DNA of 64,000 bases from JACVRW01 sp963827065. Its GTDB lineage: Bacteria > Actinomycetota > Thermoleophilia > Solirubrobacterales > Thermoleophilaceae. The stretch is from NCBI GenBank assembly GCA_963827065.1, contig CAWGZM010000001.1:1-64000 (forward strand), in the 5' to 3' direction. Shown piece by piece: positions 42,426-51,671 of the stretch. Position numbers and translations under genes: made by a program. Position 1 is the first letter of the stretch. Each line of letters starts with the position of its first letter. The notes beneath the pieces were generated by a model. That model ran no database searches. It saw only the letters and a list, made by a program, of their open reading frames with translations, and was not told the origin of the DNA.

Positions 42426-45050
42426 ATGGTGGGACGCGGCAGGCAACTGGCGCACCTCGCCGGGCGGCTCGAGGCGGCGCGAAACGGACGCGGGGGCGCC
42501 GTCGTCGTCTCCGGATCTCCCGGGGCGGGCGCGAGCACGCTGTGCCTCCGGGCGGCCGCCCGGTCGGCCTGCCGCGTCATCGTCGTCCGCGGCATCGCGG
42601 GCGAGCGCACGCTCGACGGCGCTGCGCTGCACGACCTCGTCGCCGCGTTGCCGGCCGTGCGGCTCCCGGCTCTGGCCCATCTGCGCGGCGGCGCGCGTGC
42701 GCGCCCGCCGCCGGTCGCGGTCGCGATCGCCTGTCACACGCTCCTCGTCGCGGCCGGCCGGGAGCAGCCCACGGTCGCCGTCGTCGACGACGCGGACCGG
42801 CTCGATGCGGCCTCGGCCGTGGTGCTGCAGTTCTGCTCACGCCGGCTCGACGGCGCCCGGGTGGGGATGCTGGTCGCCACCCGCGCGGAAGCCGCGGCGG
42901 CATGGGAGGACGTCGAGCGGCTGGAGCTCGACGGCCTCGACGAGGCGGCGGCTTTGGCGCTCCTGCGCGAGCGCAGCGAGCTGCCGGTGCACGCGGACGT
43001 CGCGGCCCGCATCCGCACGGCCACCGGCGGCAACCCGGCGTTGCTCGGCGCGGCCGCGGCGTCGCTGACCGCGGCCGCGCTCGTCGGCGAGGAGGAGCTG
43101 CCGCTGCTGCCGGCACCGACCGCGGCGGTCACGGAGTGGGCAAAGCGGCTGGCGGGGCTGCCGGCCGCCTGCGCGCACGGGCTGGTGCTCGCGGCCGTCG
43201 CCGCCGACGCGCCGCCGCCCGTGGCGCTGCGCGCGCTGCGCGAGCTCGGGCTCGACCTGCACGACCTCGACCCGGCCGCCGGCTGCCTGCGGCTCGCCCG
43301 CGGCGCCCCGCGGATGCCGGACGCGCCGGCCGAGACCGCGCTGCTGCACGCCGCCGCGCCGTCGGCCGTCGCCGCCGCCCGGCGAGCGCTCGCCCGCGGG
43401 TGGATGGCGGTGGGGGAGGCCGAGGAGGCCGCGCGTCAGCTCGTCGCCGCGCCGCTGCCGGCCGCTGCCGAGCTGGCGGTGACCGGTCGGGCGGCACGTG
43501 CCCGCGGCGCCCACGCGATCGCCGCGCGAGCGCTGCGCGCCGCGGCGGCTGGCACGCTCGACCCGCACGAGCGAGCCGGGCTGCTGCTCGAGGCGGTGGA
43601 CGCGCTGACCGATGGCGGCCCACGAGCCGCGGTTCTGGCGCTGGCGGAGGAGATCGCAGCCGCGGCGCCGGGGCCAGAGATCCGTGCCGCCGCCGAGCTG
43701 CACCGCGCGCACGCCCTGATCGCGCAGGGCCGACCGCAGGCGGCCGCCGAGCACCTGGTGATGGCCGCGGAGGGGCCGGCGGCGCCCGACCTTCCCGGCG
43801 CGGCGCTCTCCGCCACCGCTGCGCCGGACCTTCTCGCCGCCGCGGCGGTCGCCTCCGGCCTGCTCGGCGACGTGATCGCGGCGCGGGCGGTCACCGCCCG
43901 GGCGGGGGCGGCGCCGCTGGCCCGGCGCGCCGCCGGCTGGCTGCGCGTCCTCTCCGGCGACGCCGACGGTGCCGACGGCCTGTTGGACGACGCTCAGCCG
44001 ATCCACGCCGACTTCGCCAGCGCCGACGAAGTGGCCATGTGGCTCGATCGCCCGACAGGCGCGCCGCCCACCGGCGCGTCGCCGTACCGGCTCGGCGTGG
44101 CCGCCGAAGCTGCGCTGCGGGCGGGCGACTGGGACGTCGCGCGCGGCCGTGCCGAGAGCGCCCGCACCGCCGCGGCTCGGCTCGGCTACGACGCCGCGCG
44201 GGCCGAGCTCGTGCTGGCCGCGCTCGACGGCTGCCACGGCGACGAGGCCGGCGCCCGCTCGCGCGCCGAGCAGGTCCGGGACCGCAGCGAAGGGCTCGAC
44301 CACCTCCGGGCGATTGCCGTGCTCGGCGCGCTGGAGCTCGCGTGCGGCGCCGCCGACGACGCGGCGGCGCTCCTCGGCGTGGCGCACCGCCGCGCCCTCG
44401 CCGGCGGCGTGTCCGAGCCGGGCGTCCTGCGCGTCGCGCCCGACCTCGTCGAGGCGCTGGCGCGCGCTGGGCGCCACGCCGAGGCGCGCCGCGTGCTGGC
44501 CACACTCGCCGAGGCCGCCGCGACCAGCGACCGCCACTGGATGGTCGCCGCGACCTGGCGCTGCCGTGGTCTCCTGGCCCGTCCCGCCAATGTGGACACG
44601 GCTTTCGCGCGCGCGGAGCGACACGCCCGCGCCCTCGGCCTCTTCGACCGCGCGCGTGTGGACCTGTTCCAGGGCGAGCGGCTCCGTCGCGACGGGCGCC
44701 GCGTCGAGGCGCGAGCGCACCTGCGCGCCGCGCTGGAGCGCTTCGATGCTCTCGGCGCCGCGCCATGGAGCGAGCACGCCAAGCGCGAGCTGCGCGTCTG
44801 CGGCGGCCGCCCCCCGCGGCCGACCGCCACGCGCGGCGACCCGCTCACACCGCAGGAGGCCGAGGTGGCACACCTGGTCGCCACCGGTCGCACGAACCGG
44901 GAGGTGGCGGCGGCGCTCTTCATCACCACCAAGACCGTCGAGTTTCACGTCGGCCACATCTACCGCAAGCTCGGCGTCCGCTCCCGCACGCAGCTCGTGC
45001 TGCTCCACGCGGGACGCGGTGATCCCCGACGCACCGTTTCCCAGTCGTAA
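42426..45050 (+). CDS. LAL-type LuxR transcriptional regulator with altered P-loop
   Basis: This is an 874-residue protein. The N-terminal ATPase has a Walker-A-like GSPGAGAST (about 29-37), in which the usual Lys of GKST/GKT is Ala, and a Walker-B-like VAVVDDADRLD. A long Ala-rich helical (TPR-like) region follows. The C-terminus is a LuxR HTH: LTPQEAEVAHLVATGRTNRE, VAAALFITTKTVEFHVGHIY, RKLGVRSRTQL. The loss of Lys suggests weak or no ATP hydrolysis. It lies next to the SARP-like gene ahead of the injection operon and is a likely regulator of it. Confidence 0.88.
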   Translation: MVGRGRQLAHLAGRLEAARNGRGGAVVVSGSPGAGASTLCLRAAARSACRVIVVRGIAGERTLDGAALHDLVAALPAVRLPALAHLRGGARARPPPVAVAIACHTLLVAAGREQPTVAVVDDADRLDAASAVVLQFCSRRLDGARVGMLVATRAEAAAAWEDVERLELDGLDEAAALALLRERSELPVHADVAARIRTATGGNPALLGAAAASLTAAALVGEEELPLLPAPTAAVTEWAKRLAGLPAACAHGLVLAAVAADAPPPVALRALRELGLDLHDLDPAAGCLRLARGAPRMPDAPAETALLHAAAPSAVAAARRALARGWMAVGEAEEAARQLVAAPLPAAAELAVTGRAARARGAHAIAARALRAAAAGTLDPHERAGLLLEAVDALTDGGPRAAVLALAEEIAAAAPGPEIRAAAELHRAHALIAQGRPQAAAEHLVMAAEGPAAPDLPGAALSATAAPDLLAAAAVASGLLGDVIAARAVTARAGAAPLARRAAGWLRVLSGDADGADGLLDDAQPIHADFASADEVAMWLDRPTGAPPTGASPYRLGVAAEAALRAGDWDVARGRAESARTAAARLGYDAARAELVLAALDGCHGDEAGARSRAEQVRDRSEGLDHLRAIAVLGALELACGAADDAAALLGVAHRRALAGGVSEPGVLRVAPDLVEALARAGRHAEARRVLATLAEAAATSDRHWMVAATWRCRGLLARPANVDTAFARAERHARALGLFDRARVDLFQGERLRRDGRRVEARAHLRAALERFDALGAAPWSEHAKRELRVCGGRPPRPTATRGDPLTPQEAEVAHLVATGRTNREVAAALFITTKTVEFHVGHIYRKLGVRSRTQLVLLHAGRGDPRRTVSQS

Positions 45051-45106
45051 GGGACTGGGGTTTTCCCGGTCGCCCGCCGGCGCAGGCTGCGGAGATACTC
45101 GCGCCC

Positions 45107-45826
45107 GTGGCGCCGACACCCTCTGCGACCGCAGTGCGCATCGACCTCCTCCGCGGGTTCAGCGTGCACGCCGGCGAGGCGGCCGTCGAGCTCCCCCGCG
45201 TCGCGCAGCGGCTGGTCGCCTTCCTGGCGCTGCAGGATCGCCCGCGCCAACGGCTGTTCGTCGCCGGCTCGCTGTGGACGGACGCCAACGAGGAGCACGC
45301 CGCGGCCTCGCTGCGCTCGACGCTGTGGCGGCTCGGCCGCGCCTGCGCCAGCCTCGTCACCTCACGCGGCACGTCGATCGGCCTCGCCGACGACGTGCGC
45401 GTCGATCTCCATGCGGTGATCGCCTGCGGGCGCCGCGTGATCGCCGATCCAGGCGCGCACGACCTCGCCGACCTGGAGCTGCTCACCGTCGCGGGCGACC
45501 TGCTGCCCGACTGGTACGACGACTGGGTGCTGCTCGAGCGCGAGCGCGTGCGCCACCTGCGCCTGCACGCGCTCGAGGCGTTGTCCGCGGCGCTCGCCGA
45601 GCTCGGCCGCTTCGCCGAGGCGACCGAGGCCGGCCTAGCCGCGATCGCCGGCGAGCCGCTGCGCGAGAGCGCGCACCGCGCCGTGATCGCCGCCCACCTC
45701 GCCGAGGGCAACCCGGGCGAGGCGATGCGCCAGTACGAACTCTGCCGCCACCTGTTCGCCGAGCATCTCGGCCTCGCGCCGTCCCGGCAGCTCGAGGCGC
45801 TCGTCGCGCACCTGCGCCGCTCGTAG
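45107..45826 (+). CDS. SARP/BTAD-type transcriptional activator
   Basis: This is a 239-residue protein from GTG 45107. The N-terminal winged-helix region reads RIDLLRGFSVHAGEAAVELP, RVAQRLVAFLALQDRPRQR and AAASLRSTLWRLGRA. The bacterial transcriptional activation domain follows: LLERERVRHLRLHALEALS, FAEATEAGLAAIAGEPLRE and AMRQYELCRHLFAEHLGLAPS. Length and layout are those of small SARP proteins. It lies between the LuxR gene and the DUF4255 gene and may activate the injection operon. Confidence 0.87.
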   Translation: MAPTPSATAVRIDLLRGFSVHAGEAAVELPRVAQRLVAFLALQDRPRQRLFVAGSLWTDANEEHAAASLRSTLWRLGRACASLVTSRGTSIGLADDVRVDLHAVIACGRRVIADPGAHDLADLELLTVAGDLLPDWYDDWVLLERERVRHLRLHALEALSAALAELGRFAEATEAGLAAIAGEPLRESAHRAVIAAHLAEGNPGEAMRQYELCRHLFAEHLGLAPSRQLEALVAHLRRS

Positions 45827-45880
45827 CCGCGCGCACACCGCAGTGATGGCGCGGTGACGCGCGTACGCCACGCTGGCGGC

Positions 45881-46096
45881 ATGGAGGACGTCGAGGGTCA
45901 GGACCGCATCGCTGTGCTGGTCATCTCGCTCCGCCGCCTGGAGCCCAGCGCGCGGCTGATCGCCCAGCTCACGGCCATCACCGACCTCGTCGCCGAGCAG
46001 CAGGCGATCACCGTCACGGGCGACCACGGCGCGGTGATCGAGCGGGTGCGCGAGTGGCTGCTCGCCGTCGCCGCGGGCCGGTCGCTGCCCTGGTGA
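45881..46096 (+). CDS. Small uncharacterised protein
   Basis: This 71-residue protein has no recognised domain: it reads DRIAVLVISLRRLEPSARLI and LTAITDLVAEQQAITVTGDH, then VIERVREWLLAV. GTG 45854 is an alternative start. It sits alone between the SARP gene and the DUF4255 gene on the same strand. Moderate support, from coding-like composition and position. Confidence 0.55.
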   Translation: MEDVEGQDRIAVLVISLRRLEPSARLIAQLTAITDLVAEQQAITVTGDHGAVIERVREWLLAVAAGRSLPW

Positions 46097-46143
46097 CGAT
46101 GCCGGTGACGACCCGGTGACAGCCCTCGCGGACAATGCGCCCG

Positions 46144-46689
46144 ATGATCGACGCTGTCACCAAGGCCATCGTCGCGAAGCTGGGTCGGGACACCGCTGAC
46201 CTCGGCGACTGGATCAGCGTGTCGGCGCTCAACCAGGACGTCGCGACCCCGCTCGCCAAGGACGCGCTGCACGTGGCGCTGTACGGGATCGAGGAGCACG
46301 GCCACATGCGCAACCGGCCGCTCGAGGAGTCGATCGCCGGCGGGCTCGTGCGGCCGCCGATGCTGCTGCGCCTGCACTACGTGATCGTCTACATCTCGGA
46401 CCTGCCGCTAGAGGTGCAGATGCGGCTCTGGCGCGTGATCCAGGTGTTCCACACGACGCCGCGGCTGCAGGTGGCCACGCTCGATCCGGACCTCGCCGAG
46501 CAGGTCGAGACGCTCACCGTGCGACTGCGCGCGCCGACGCTCGACGAGCGCAACCAGCTCTGGACCGCGCTGCACCGCCCGCTGCTCCCGGCCGTCTACT
46601 ACGAGGTCGACGTCGCGCCGGTGCCGGTCACCCAGCGCGAGGGCACAGGGCGCGTCAAGACGCTCGAGCTCGACTACGCGGGGGCGTGA
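46144..46689 (+). CDS. DUF4255 (Pvc16-like) cap protein
   Basis: The 181-residue protein starts MIDAVTKAIVAKLG and continues with LNQDVATPLAKDALHVALYGI, MRNRPLEESIAGGLVRPPML, LRLHYVIVYIS and LWRVIQVFHTTPRLQ, the layout of DUF4255 proteins that cap the sheath-tube end in Pvc/Afp systems. ATG 46135 is also possible. It is the first structural gene of the injection operon and is separated from the next by one base. Confidence 0.85.
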   Translation: MIDAVTKAIVAKLGRDTADLGDWISVSALNQDVATPLAKDALHVALYGIEEHGHMRNRPLEESIAGGLVRPPMLLRLHYVIVYISDLPLEVQMRLWRVIQVFHTTPRLQVATLDPDLAEQVETLTVRLRAPTLDERNQLWTALHRPLLPAVYYEVDVAPVPVTQREGTGRVKTLELDYAGA

Positions 46690-46690
46690 C

Positions 46691-47251
46691 GTGGCCGTCC
46701 TGGACACCGTGGTCACAGAGCTGCGCCACCACGTGCGCGCCCGCCACGCGTCGACGCACGGGCCCCTTGCGCCGCTGCTGGCGGTCCTGCAGGGTGCGCC
46801 GCCGTACTGGCACGTCGAGGTCAAGGGCCCCGACGTCGTCGTCTCGGGGCGCCGCGGCACCCCGGCGCCGGCCGCGCCGCCGACCGTACGGCTCACCGTG
46901 GGCGGCCCGCTCGCGCCGTGGCTGCAGCCGGCCACGGAGACCGTACCGCTGACCGCGCCCGAGATCGTGCACGACTTCCAGCCGGCTCCGATGACCCTCA
47001 CGGTCGAGCTCGTCAAGAAGGCCGACGGCACGCCTGTGACCGGCCGGACCGTGACGGCACACGGCTCGGCGGGGGCTCCTGTGACGCTGCCCGAGCTCGC
47101 CGTCGAGCCCGGGACCTATCGGTCGCCCGCGCAAGTCTGGCCGGCCGCGTTCCACCCTCTCGAGCTGCGCATCGCCGGCGTGAAGGTCGTGCGGCTCGCC
47201 ATCGACTTCACCCGGACGGACACGCGCGTCCGCTTGGTGGACCCGACCTGA
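46691..47251 (+). CDS. Injection-locus protein with beta-rich C-terminus
   Basis: The 186-residue protein starts at GTG 46691, one base after the DUF4255 stop. Its N-terminus is mixed (VLDTVVTELRHHVRARHAST, GAPPYWHVEVKGPDVVVSG). The second half has strands typical of a carboxypeptidase-regulatory-like or Ig fold: MTLTVELVKKADGTPVTGRT, LAVEPGTYRSPAQVWPA, HPLELRIAGVKVVRLAIDFT. I do not know its role; its position next to cap and sheath suggests a structural part or an assembly factor. Confidence 0.7.
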   Translation: MAVLDTVVTELRHHVRARHASTHGPLAPLLAVLQGAPPYWHVEVKGPDVVVSGRRGTPAPAAPPTVRLTVGGPLAPWLQPATETVPLTAPEIVHDFQPAPMTLTVELVKKADGTPVTGRTVTAHGSAGAPVTLPELAVEPGTYRSPAQVWPAAFHPLELRIAGVKVVRLAIDFTRTDTRVRLVDPT

Positions 47252-47276
47252 TGCGCGTGCGGACGAGGAGGCAGAC

Positions 47277-49847
47277 GTGACGTATCTGGCACCAGGCGTT
47301 TACACCGAAGAGGTCGCTTCCGGCCCGCAGCCGATCGCCGCGGCTCCGACGAGCGTCGTGGCGATCGTCGGTACGACCGAACGCGGCCCGGTCAAGGAGC
47401 CGCGGCGCATCACCGGGTGGGGGCAGTTCCTGGAGGTCTTCGGAGGCACGACGAGCCGCGGCTACACGGCCGAGTCGGTGTTCGGGTTCTTCGAGAACGG
47501 CGGCCCGGCTGCGTACGTCGTGCGCGTGGACCCATCGATCGGCGCCGAGTGGATCGTGCGCGACGCCGCCGGCAACGAGGCCTTCCGCGTGAGCGCCTCG
47601 TCGCCGGGAGCGTGGGCCAACGACCTCGAGATCGCGGTCGCGCCCGACGAGACCGGCGGCAGCGGGCAGTTCTACGTCGGCACCGTCAGCAACGCCGTCA
47701 ACGTCCCGCAGACCACCGACACGGCCATCACGGTCGAGTCGAGCACCGGCGTGCAGGTCGGCGACACCGTCGTGCTGCTCGGCGCGGGCGGGACGACGGC
47801 AACGGCGACCGTGCAGGACGTCGCGTCCGCCTCGATCAAGGTCAAGAAGGCGGCTGCGGGCGAGTTCGCGCTGGGCAAGGGCGACCGCATCGCCGCGGTC
47901 GCGACGTCCGGCTCCACGACGGTGCGGCTCGCGGCCGCCAACGGGATCCGCGACGGCGACGTGATCACGGCCCAGCTGCCCGACCGCACGCGCGTCAACG
48001 CACGCGTCACCAAGGCCGTCAACCAGGGCGCCGGCATGGTGCTCACGCTCGCGGCCGCCCTGCCCTCGGACGTGCCCGGCGGGCAGTTCGCGCCGCGCGT
48101 CGACCGCTTCAAGGGCACGATCGCGGGCGGTTCGGTAAACGTCGGCATCGGCGCCATCAGCTGGGCCGACGACGAGTCGGTCCACCCGACGCCGGACGAC
48201 GTGCCGACCGGCGACTTCCGCGCGTTCGCGGCGAACGGCCTCAGTCGGCAAGTGGACGACGAACCGGTTCGTGTTCCAGGTCGCCCCGCCCCCGGGCCCG
48301 ATCGAGGTCGAGGCGACGATCTCCGTGCGGCGCTACACCGAGACGGTCGCGATCAGCGCGCCGGCGACGCTCGACGAGCTCGCGGTCAGCTTCAGCTTCG
48401 TGCCGGAGGGCACGACGCTCAGGCTCACCCGGGTCGACGGCGGCACGACCGACGTCACGCGCAGCCCCACAGGCTTCACGGTGACCGACGCGGCCGACCT
48501 GAACCACGGCTTCTCCGACGTCCAGTTCCGGCTGCCGGACCAAGCCAGCAAGGGCGTCGTCGTGCGCTCCGCGCGCGAGGTGCGGGTCGGCGACACCGTC
48601 GACTTCGGCGGGGCGAACAAGCTGGTCGTGTCCGGCGTGACGTCGCCGGGCGGCACGATCCAGGTGCTCGACTTCTCCAGCGCAGCGGACATCAGCGGCG
48701 TCACCACCGACCGCTGGGTCGTCTGGGCCACCGAGCCGACGCGTGTGACGCCTTTGCGGTTCGCGGTCACGGTGTCCCGCGGCGGCGCGATCGTCGAGCG
48801 GTACCCGAGCCTCGGGCTCGACGTGACGCATCCGTTCTACTACTTCCGCGACAATCAGATCAACGGCCGGTCGGCCATGATCCGCGTCACGGAGCGCGAC
48901 ACGTCGAACGCCGTCGATGCCGGCGAGCTGCCGTCGACGGTGGAGGTCTCGCGCCAGGGCACGGACGGCGTCGCGCTGCCGGCGGACTTCCGCGCCGGCT
49001 TCGACACGCTCGAGGCCGAGCCCGAGCCGGCGATGGTGATCTGCCCGGAGACGACCGAAGCTCGGCGACCCGCTGCTCGCCGCCGACGTCGATCGGCGCG
49101 ATGGTCACCCACTGCGAGAAGTTCCGGCGCCTCGCGGTCGTCGACGCGCCGTCGCTCGCCGACGACCAGGCGCTCGTCGCCTGGCGCAACACGACGGTGT
49201 CCAGCACGTACGCGGCGGTCTACGCGCCCACGTCAAGATCGTTTCGCTCGACCGAGAACCCGGTCGAGCGCGTTCTCGCTGGTGCCGCCGAGCGGCTTCG
49301 TCGCCGGCGTGATGGCGCGCGTGGACCGCACGCCGCCCGGGCGTCGCCAAGGCGCCCGCGCAACGAGCAGGTGTCCGGCATCGTCGGCCTGTCGCAGACG
49401 TACACGCAGCGGCGCCAGGAGCTGCTGAACCCGAACGTCGGTGAACCTGATCCGCGCGTTCCCGGGCCGCGGCATCCGCGTCTGGGGCGCGCGCAACGCC
49501 ACCGACGACACGACCTGGCGCTACGTCGAACGTGCGGCGGCTGTTCAACGCGATCGAGACGTCGATCGAGCGCGGCACCCAGTGGGTCGTGTTCGAGCCG
49601 AACACGGCGGTCGACGTGGCTGCGCGTGAAGGTCTCGGTCGAGGGCTTCCTCGAGCAGCGCTGGCGCGCCGGCGAGCTGGCCGGACGCACGCCGGAGCAG
49701 GCCTACCGCGTGCGCGTCGGGCTCGGCGAGACGATGACCGAGGACCAGATCGACCTCGGCCTGATCGTCGTCGAGGTCGCGATCGCCCCGGCCAAGCCGG
49801 CCGAGTTCGTCGTGTTCCGGTTCAGCCACAAGCGGCTCTCGGAGTAG
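47277..49847 (+). CDS. Contractile tail sheath protein (frame interrupted)
   Basis: From GTG 47277, after an AGGAGG site, it opens MTYLAPGVYTEEVASGPQPI and AAPTSVVAIVGTTERGP, the sheath N-terminus, followed by GGPAAYVVRVDPS. The frame shifts at about 48245 (RFAVTVSRGGAIVERYPSLG in the new frame), about 49057, 49093, 49230-49370, 49438, 49530 and 49620. Pieces in order include MVTHCEKFRRLAVVDAPS, LVPPSGFVAGVMARVDRT, NLIRAFPGRGIRVWGARNA, VRRLFNAIETSIERGTQWVV and VEVAIAPAKPAEFVVFRFSH. All conserved sheath blocks are present, so the gene is probably intact in the cell. A large inserted domain lies between residues about 95 and 500. Confidence 0.87.
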   Translation: MTYLAPGVYTEEVASGPQPIAAAPTSVVAIVGTTERGPVKEPRRITGWGQFLEVFGGTTSRGYTAESVFGFFENGGPAAYVVRVDPSIGAEWIVRDAAGNEAFRVSASSPGAWANDLEIAVAPDETGGSGQFYVGTVSNAVNVPQTTDTAITVESSTGVQVGDTVVLLGAGGTTATATVQDVASASIKVKKAAAGEFALGKGDRIAAVATSGSTTVRLAAANGIRDGDVITAQLPDRTRVNARVTKAVNQGAGMVLTLAAALPSDVPGGQFAPRVDRFKGTIAGGSVNVGIGAISWADDESVHPTPDDVPTGDFRAFAANGLSRQVDDEPVRVPGRPAPGPDRGRGDDLRAALHRDGRDQRAGDARRARGQLQLRAGGHDAQAHPGRRRHDRRHAQPHRLHGDRRGRPEPRLLRRPVPAAGPSQQGRRRALRARGAGRRHRRLRRGEQAGRVRRDVAGRHDPGARLLQRSGHQRRHHRPLGRLGHRADACDAFAVRGHGVPRRRDRRAVPEPRARRDASVLLLPRQSDQRPVGHDPRHGARHVERRRCRRAAVDGGGLAPGHGRRRAAGGLPRRLRHARGRARAGDGDLPGDDRSSATRCSPPTSIGAMVTHCEKFRRLAVVDAPSLADDQALVAWRNTTVSSTYAAVYAPTSRSFRSTENPVERVLAGAAERLRRRRDGARGPHAARASPRRPRNEQVSGIVGLSQTYTQRRQELLNPNVGEPDPRVPGPRHPRLGRAQRHRRHDLALRRTCGGCSTRSRRRSSAAPSGSCSSRTRRSTWLRVKVSVEGFLEQRWRAGELAGRTPEQAYRVRVGLGETMTEDQIDLGLIVVEVAIAPAKPAEFVVFRFSHKRLSE

Positions 49848-49886
49848 CGCCGTGACCCGCACGATCTTCAGCGAAAGGAGGGTCGC

Positions 49887-50326
49887 ATGTACCCGTTGAC
49901 GTCGCTTCACTTCGACGGTCGACTGGGGCGACTGCGACGCACAGCTTCTCCGAGGTCAGCGGGCTCGTCACGTCGAGGCCGAGGTGGTCGAGTACCGCGG
50001 CGGCGCCGACCGGGCGCGGTACGTCGAGCAAGCAGCCCGGCCTGAGCAAGGTCGGGAACGTGACGCTCAAGCGGGGGATCGTGCCGACGGAGTCCGGCAA
50101 CGGGCTCTACGACTGGTACGACACGATCCAGGCGGACCCCGTCGCAGCGCCGGACGGTCACCGTCACGCTCCTCAACGAGGAGCGCGACCCCGGTCATGA
50201 CGCTGGAAGCTGCACGAGGCCTGGCCGGTCAAGCTCGAGGGCCCGGGGCTGAACGCGACCGGCAACGAGATCGCGATCGAGACCGTCGAGTTCGCGGTCG
50301 AGAGCGTCGATGATCGAGGCAGCTGA
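49887..50326 (+). CDS. Tail tube protein 1 (frame interrupted)
   Basis: It starts MYPLTSLHF behind AAAGGAGGG. Pieces from changing frames read VEAEVVEYRGGAD, SKQPGLSKVGNVTLKRGIVP, NGLYDWYDTIQADPV, TVTLLNEERDP, WPVKLEGPGLNATGNEIAIE and TVEFAVESV. Together they are a Pvc1/Hcp-like phage tail tube protein of about 145 residues. Indels occur at about 49905, 49935, 49968, 50025, 50147, 50190, 50205 and 50310. The end at TGA 50324-50326 is the best reading. Confidence 0.82.
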
Positions 50327-50336
50327 GGCGCGCCCG

Positions 50337-50824
50337 ATGGCCGTCGGAGACGTCCAGCGCCCGCACCTCAGCGCGCACTTCCGGCTGTCGATCGTCGGCC
50401 TGCCTGGTCGACTTCAGCGAGTGCACCGGCCTGGCCAGCGAGGTCGGCACCGAGGAGTACCTCGAGGGCGGCGAGAACCGGTTCGCCCACCGCTTCCCGT
50501 CGCGCGCGCTCGTTCGCCGAACCTCGTGCTCAACCGCGGCGTCGGCGTCGAGCAACGCGCTCTGGGACTGGTACGCCGAGTAGCCTCGCCACGGGCCGCG
50601 TGCTGCCGCGCGACGGTCAGGTGGAGCTGCTGTCGTGGGTGACGGGGACCTCGGGCCCGGTGCGCGTGTGGGCGTTCCGCCGCGGCTACCCGGTGAAGAT
50701 CACCGGCCCGGACCTCAACGCGATGGCCTCGGCGGTCGCGATCGAGTCGCTGGAGATCGCCCACCACGGGCTCGGGCTCGTGCCGGCTGAAGGGCGGATG
50801 AGGAGCGGCGCATGCCCGTCGTGA
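50337..50824 (+). CDS. Tail tube protein 2 (frame interrupted)
   Basis: From ATG 50337: MAVGDVQRPHLSAHFRLSIVG, then in other frames DFSECTGLASEVGTEEYLEG, HRFPSRA, LVLNRGVG, WDWYAE and GRVLPRDGQVELLSWVTG, followed by VRVWAFRRGYPVKITGPDLN and AIESLEIAHHGL. This is a second tail tube homologue (Pvc5-like), with frame changes near 50402, 50513 and 50550. Having two tube genes is typical for these systems. Confidence 0.82.
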
Positions 50825-50989
50825 TCAACGAGGTCGTGACCGAGGTCGTGCTCGGCGCCGAGCCGACCGGCCAGACGCACGCCCGCGGTGGCAGTGGCGG
50901 CGAAGCCCGACGAGGCGTGGACCGAGCTGGTCGTGCGCCGCGCCGCCGAGCGCGTGCTGGAGGTCCTGCGCCGGGAGTGGGAGCGCTAG
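50813..50989 (+). CDS. DUF5908-like small protein (frameshift)
   Basis: ATG 50813 overlaps the end of tube protein 2. It reads MPVVINEVVTEVVLGAEPTG, then after a frame change near 50882 AKPDEAWTELVVRRAAER and VLEVLRREWER, stopping one base before the next ATG. A short P-V-x-I-N-E-V start is characteristic of DUF5908 proteins in Pvc/Afp loci, which are about 50-60 residues long. Function unknown. Confidence 0.65.
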
Positions 50990-51671
50990 ATGGAGCTCGA
51001 CGACGTCCAGCTCGCGAAGCTCACGATCGAGCCGTACGCCGACCAGGAGTTCACGCGCCTGGCGGGCCCGCCGTGGCAGGCGCTGTTCAACCCGACCGAG
51101 CTCGGCTTCTCGCGCAAGAACCAGTACAACACGACGCCGTCGGCCGGGTCCTCGCAGCCGCAGACGTCCTACGGCGGCGGCGAGCCCGACGAGGTGCACG
51201 ATCGACCTGTTCTTCGACGGCACCGGCGTCGTCGAGTCGCTGCAGTCGGTGAGCGAGCGCGTCGAACGCGCTGCTCGAGCTCACGAGCTACCAGGGCGAC
51301 ACGCACCAGCCCTACTACCTGCACGCGCACTGGGGGCGGTTCGACTTCCGCGGCGTGCTGACCCAGGCCGACGTCACGTACACGCTGTTCGACCGCTCCG
51401 GCGAGCCGCTGACGGGCCACGGTCAAGATCACGCTCCAGAAGGCCGTCGCGCCCGAGCCGCTGGCGGCCGAGGAGGGCAACTCGTCGCCCGACCTGTACC
51501 AGTCGTGGCTGGTCAAGGAGGGCCAGCGGCTCGAGCACATCGCGTTCTCCGTTTACGGCTCGGCCGACTTCTGGCGGCCGCTCGCCGACTGCGAACGGGC
51601 TGCGCAACCCACGCACGCTGGTCGCCGGCCAGACGCTCGTGCTGCCGCCCCTGGCTCCGGAGAGCGCATGA
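50990..51671 (+). CDS. CIS tube-adaptor protein with LysM domain (frame interrupted)
   Basis: From ATG 50990: LDDVQLAKLTIEPYADQEFT, LFNPTELGFSRKNQYNTTPS and GGEPDEV are the start of the CIS-tube family (Pvc7-like). Further pieces read IDLFFDGTGVVESLQSVSER, LTSYQGDTHQPYYLHAHWG, FRGVLTQADVTYTLFDRSGE and SWLVKEGQRLEHIAFSVYGS, the last starting a LysM domain that ends RNPRTLVAGQTLVLPPLA. Indels lie near 51200, 51262, 51420 and 51595. Its stop overlaps the spike gene's ATG. LysM here probably fixes the spike to the tube. Confidence 0.82.

Noticed and set aside
48241..49850. Programmed ribosomal frameshifting in the sheath gene
   Set aside because: There are many changes at unrelated sequences without slippery heptamers; errors or mutations are simpler.
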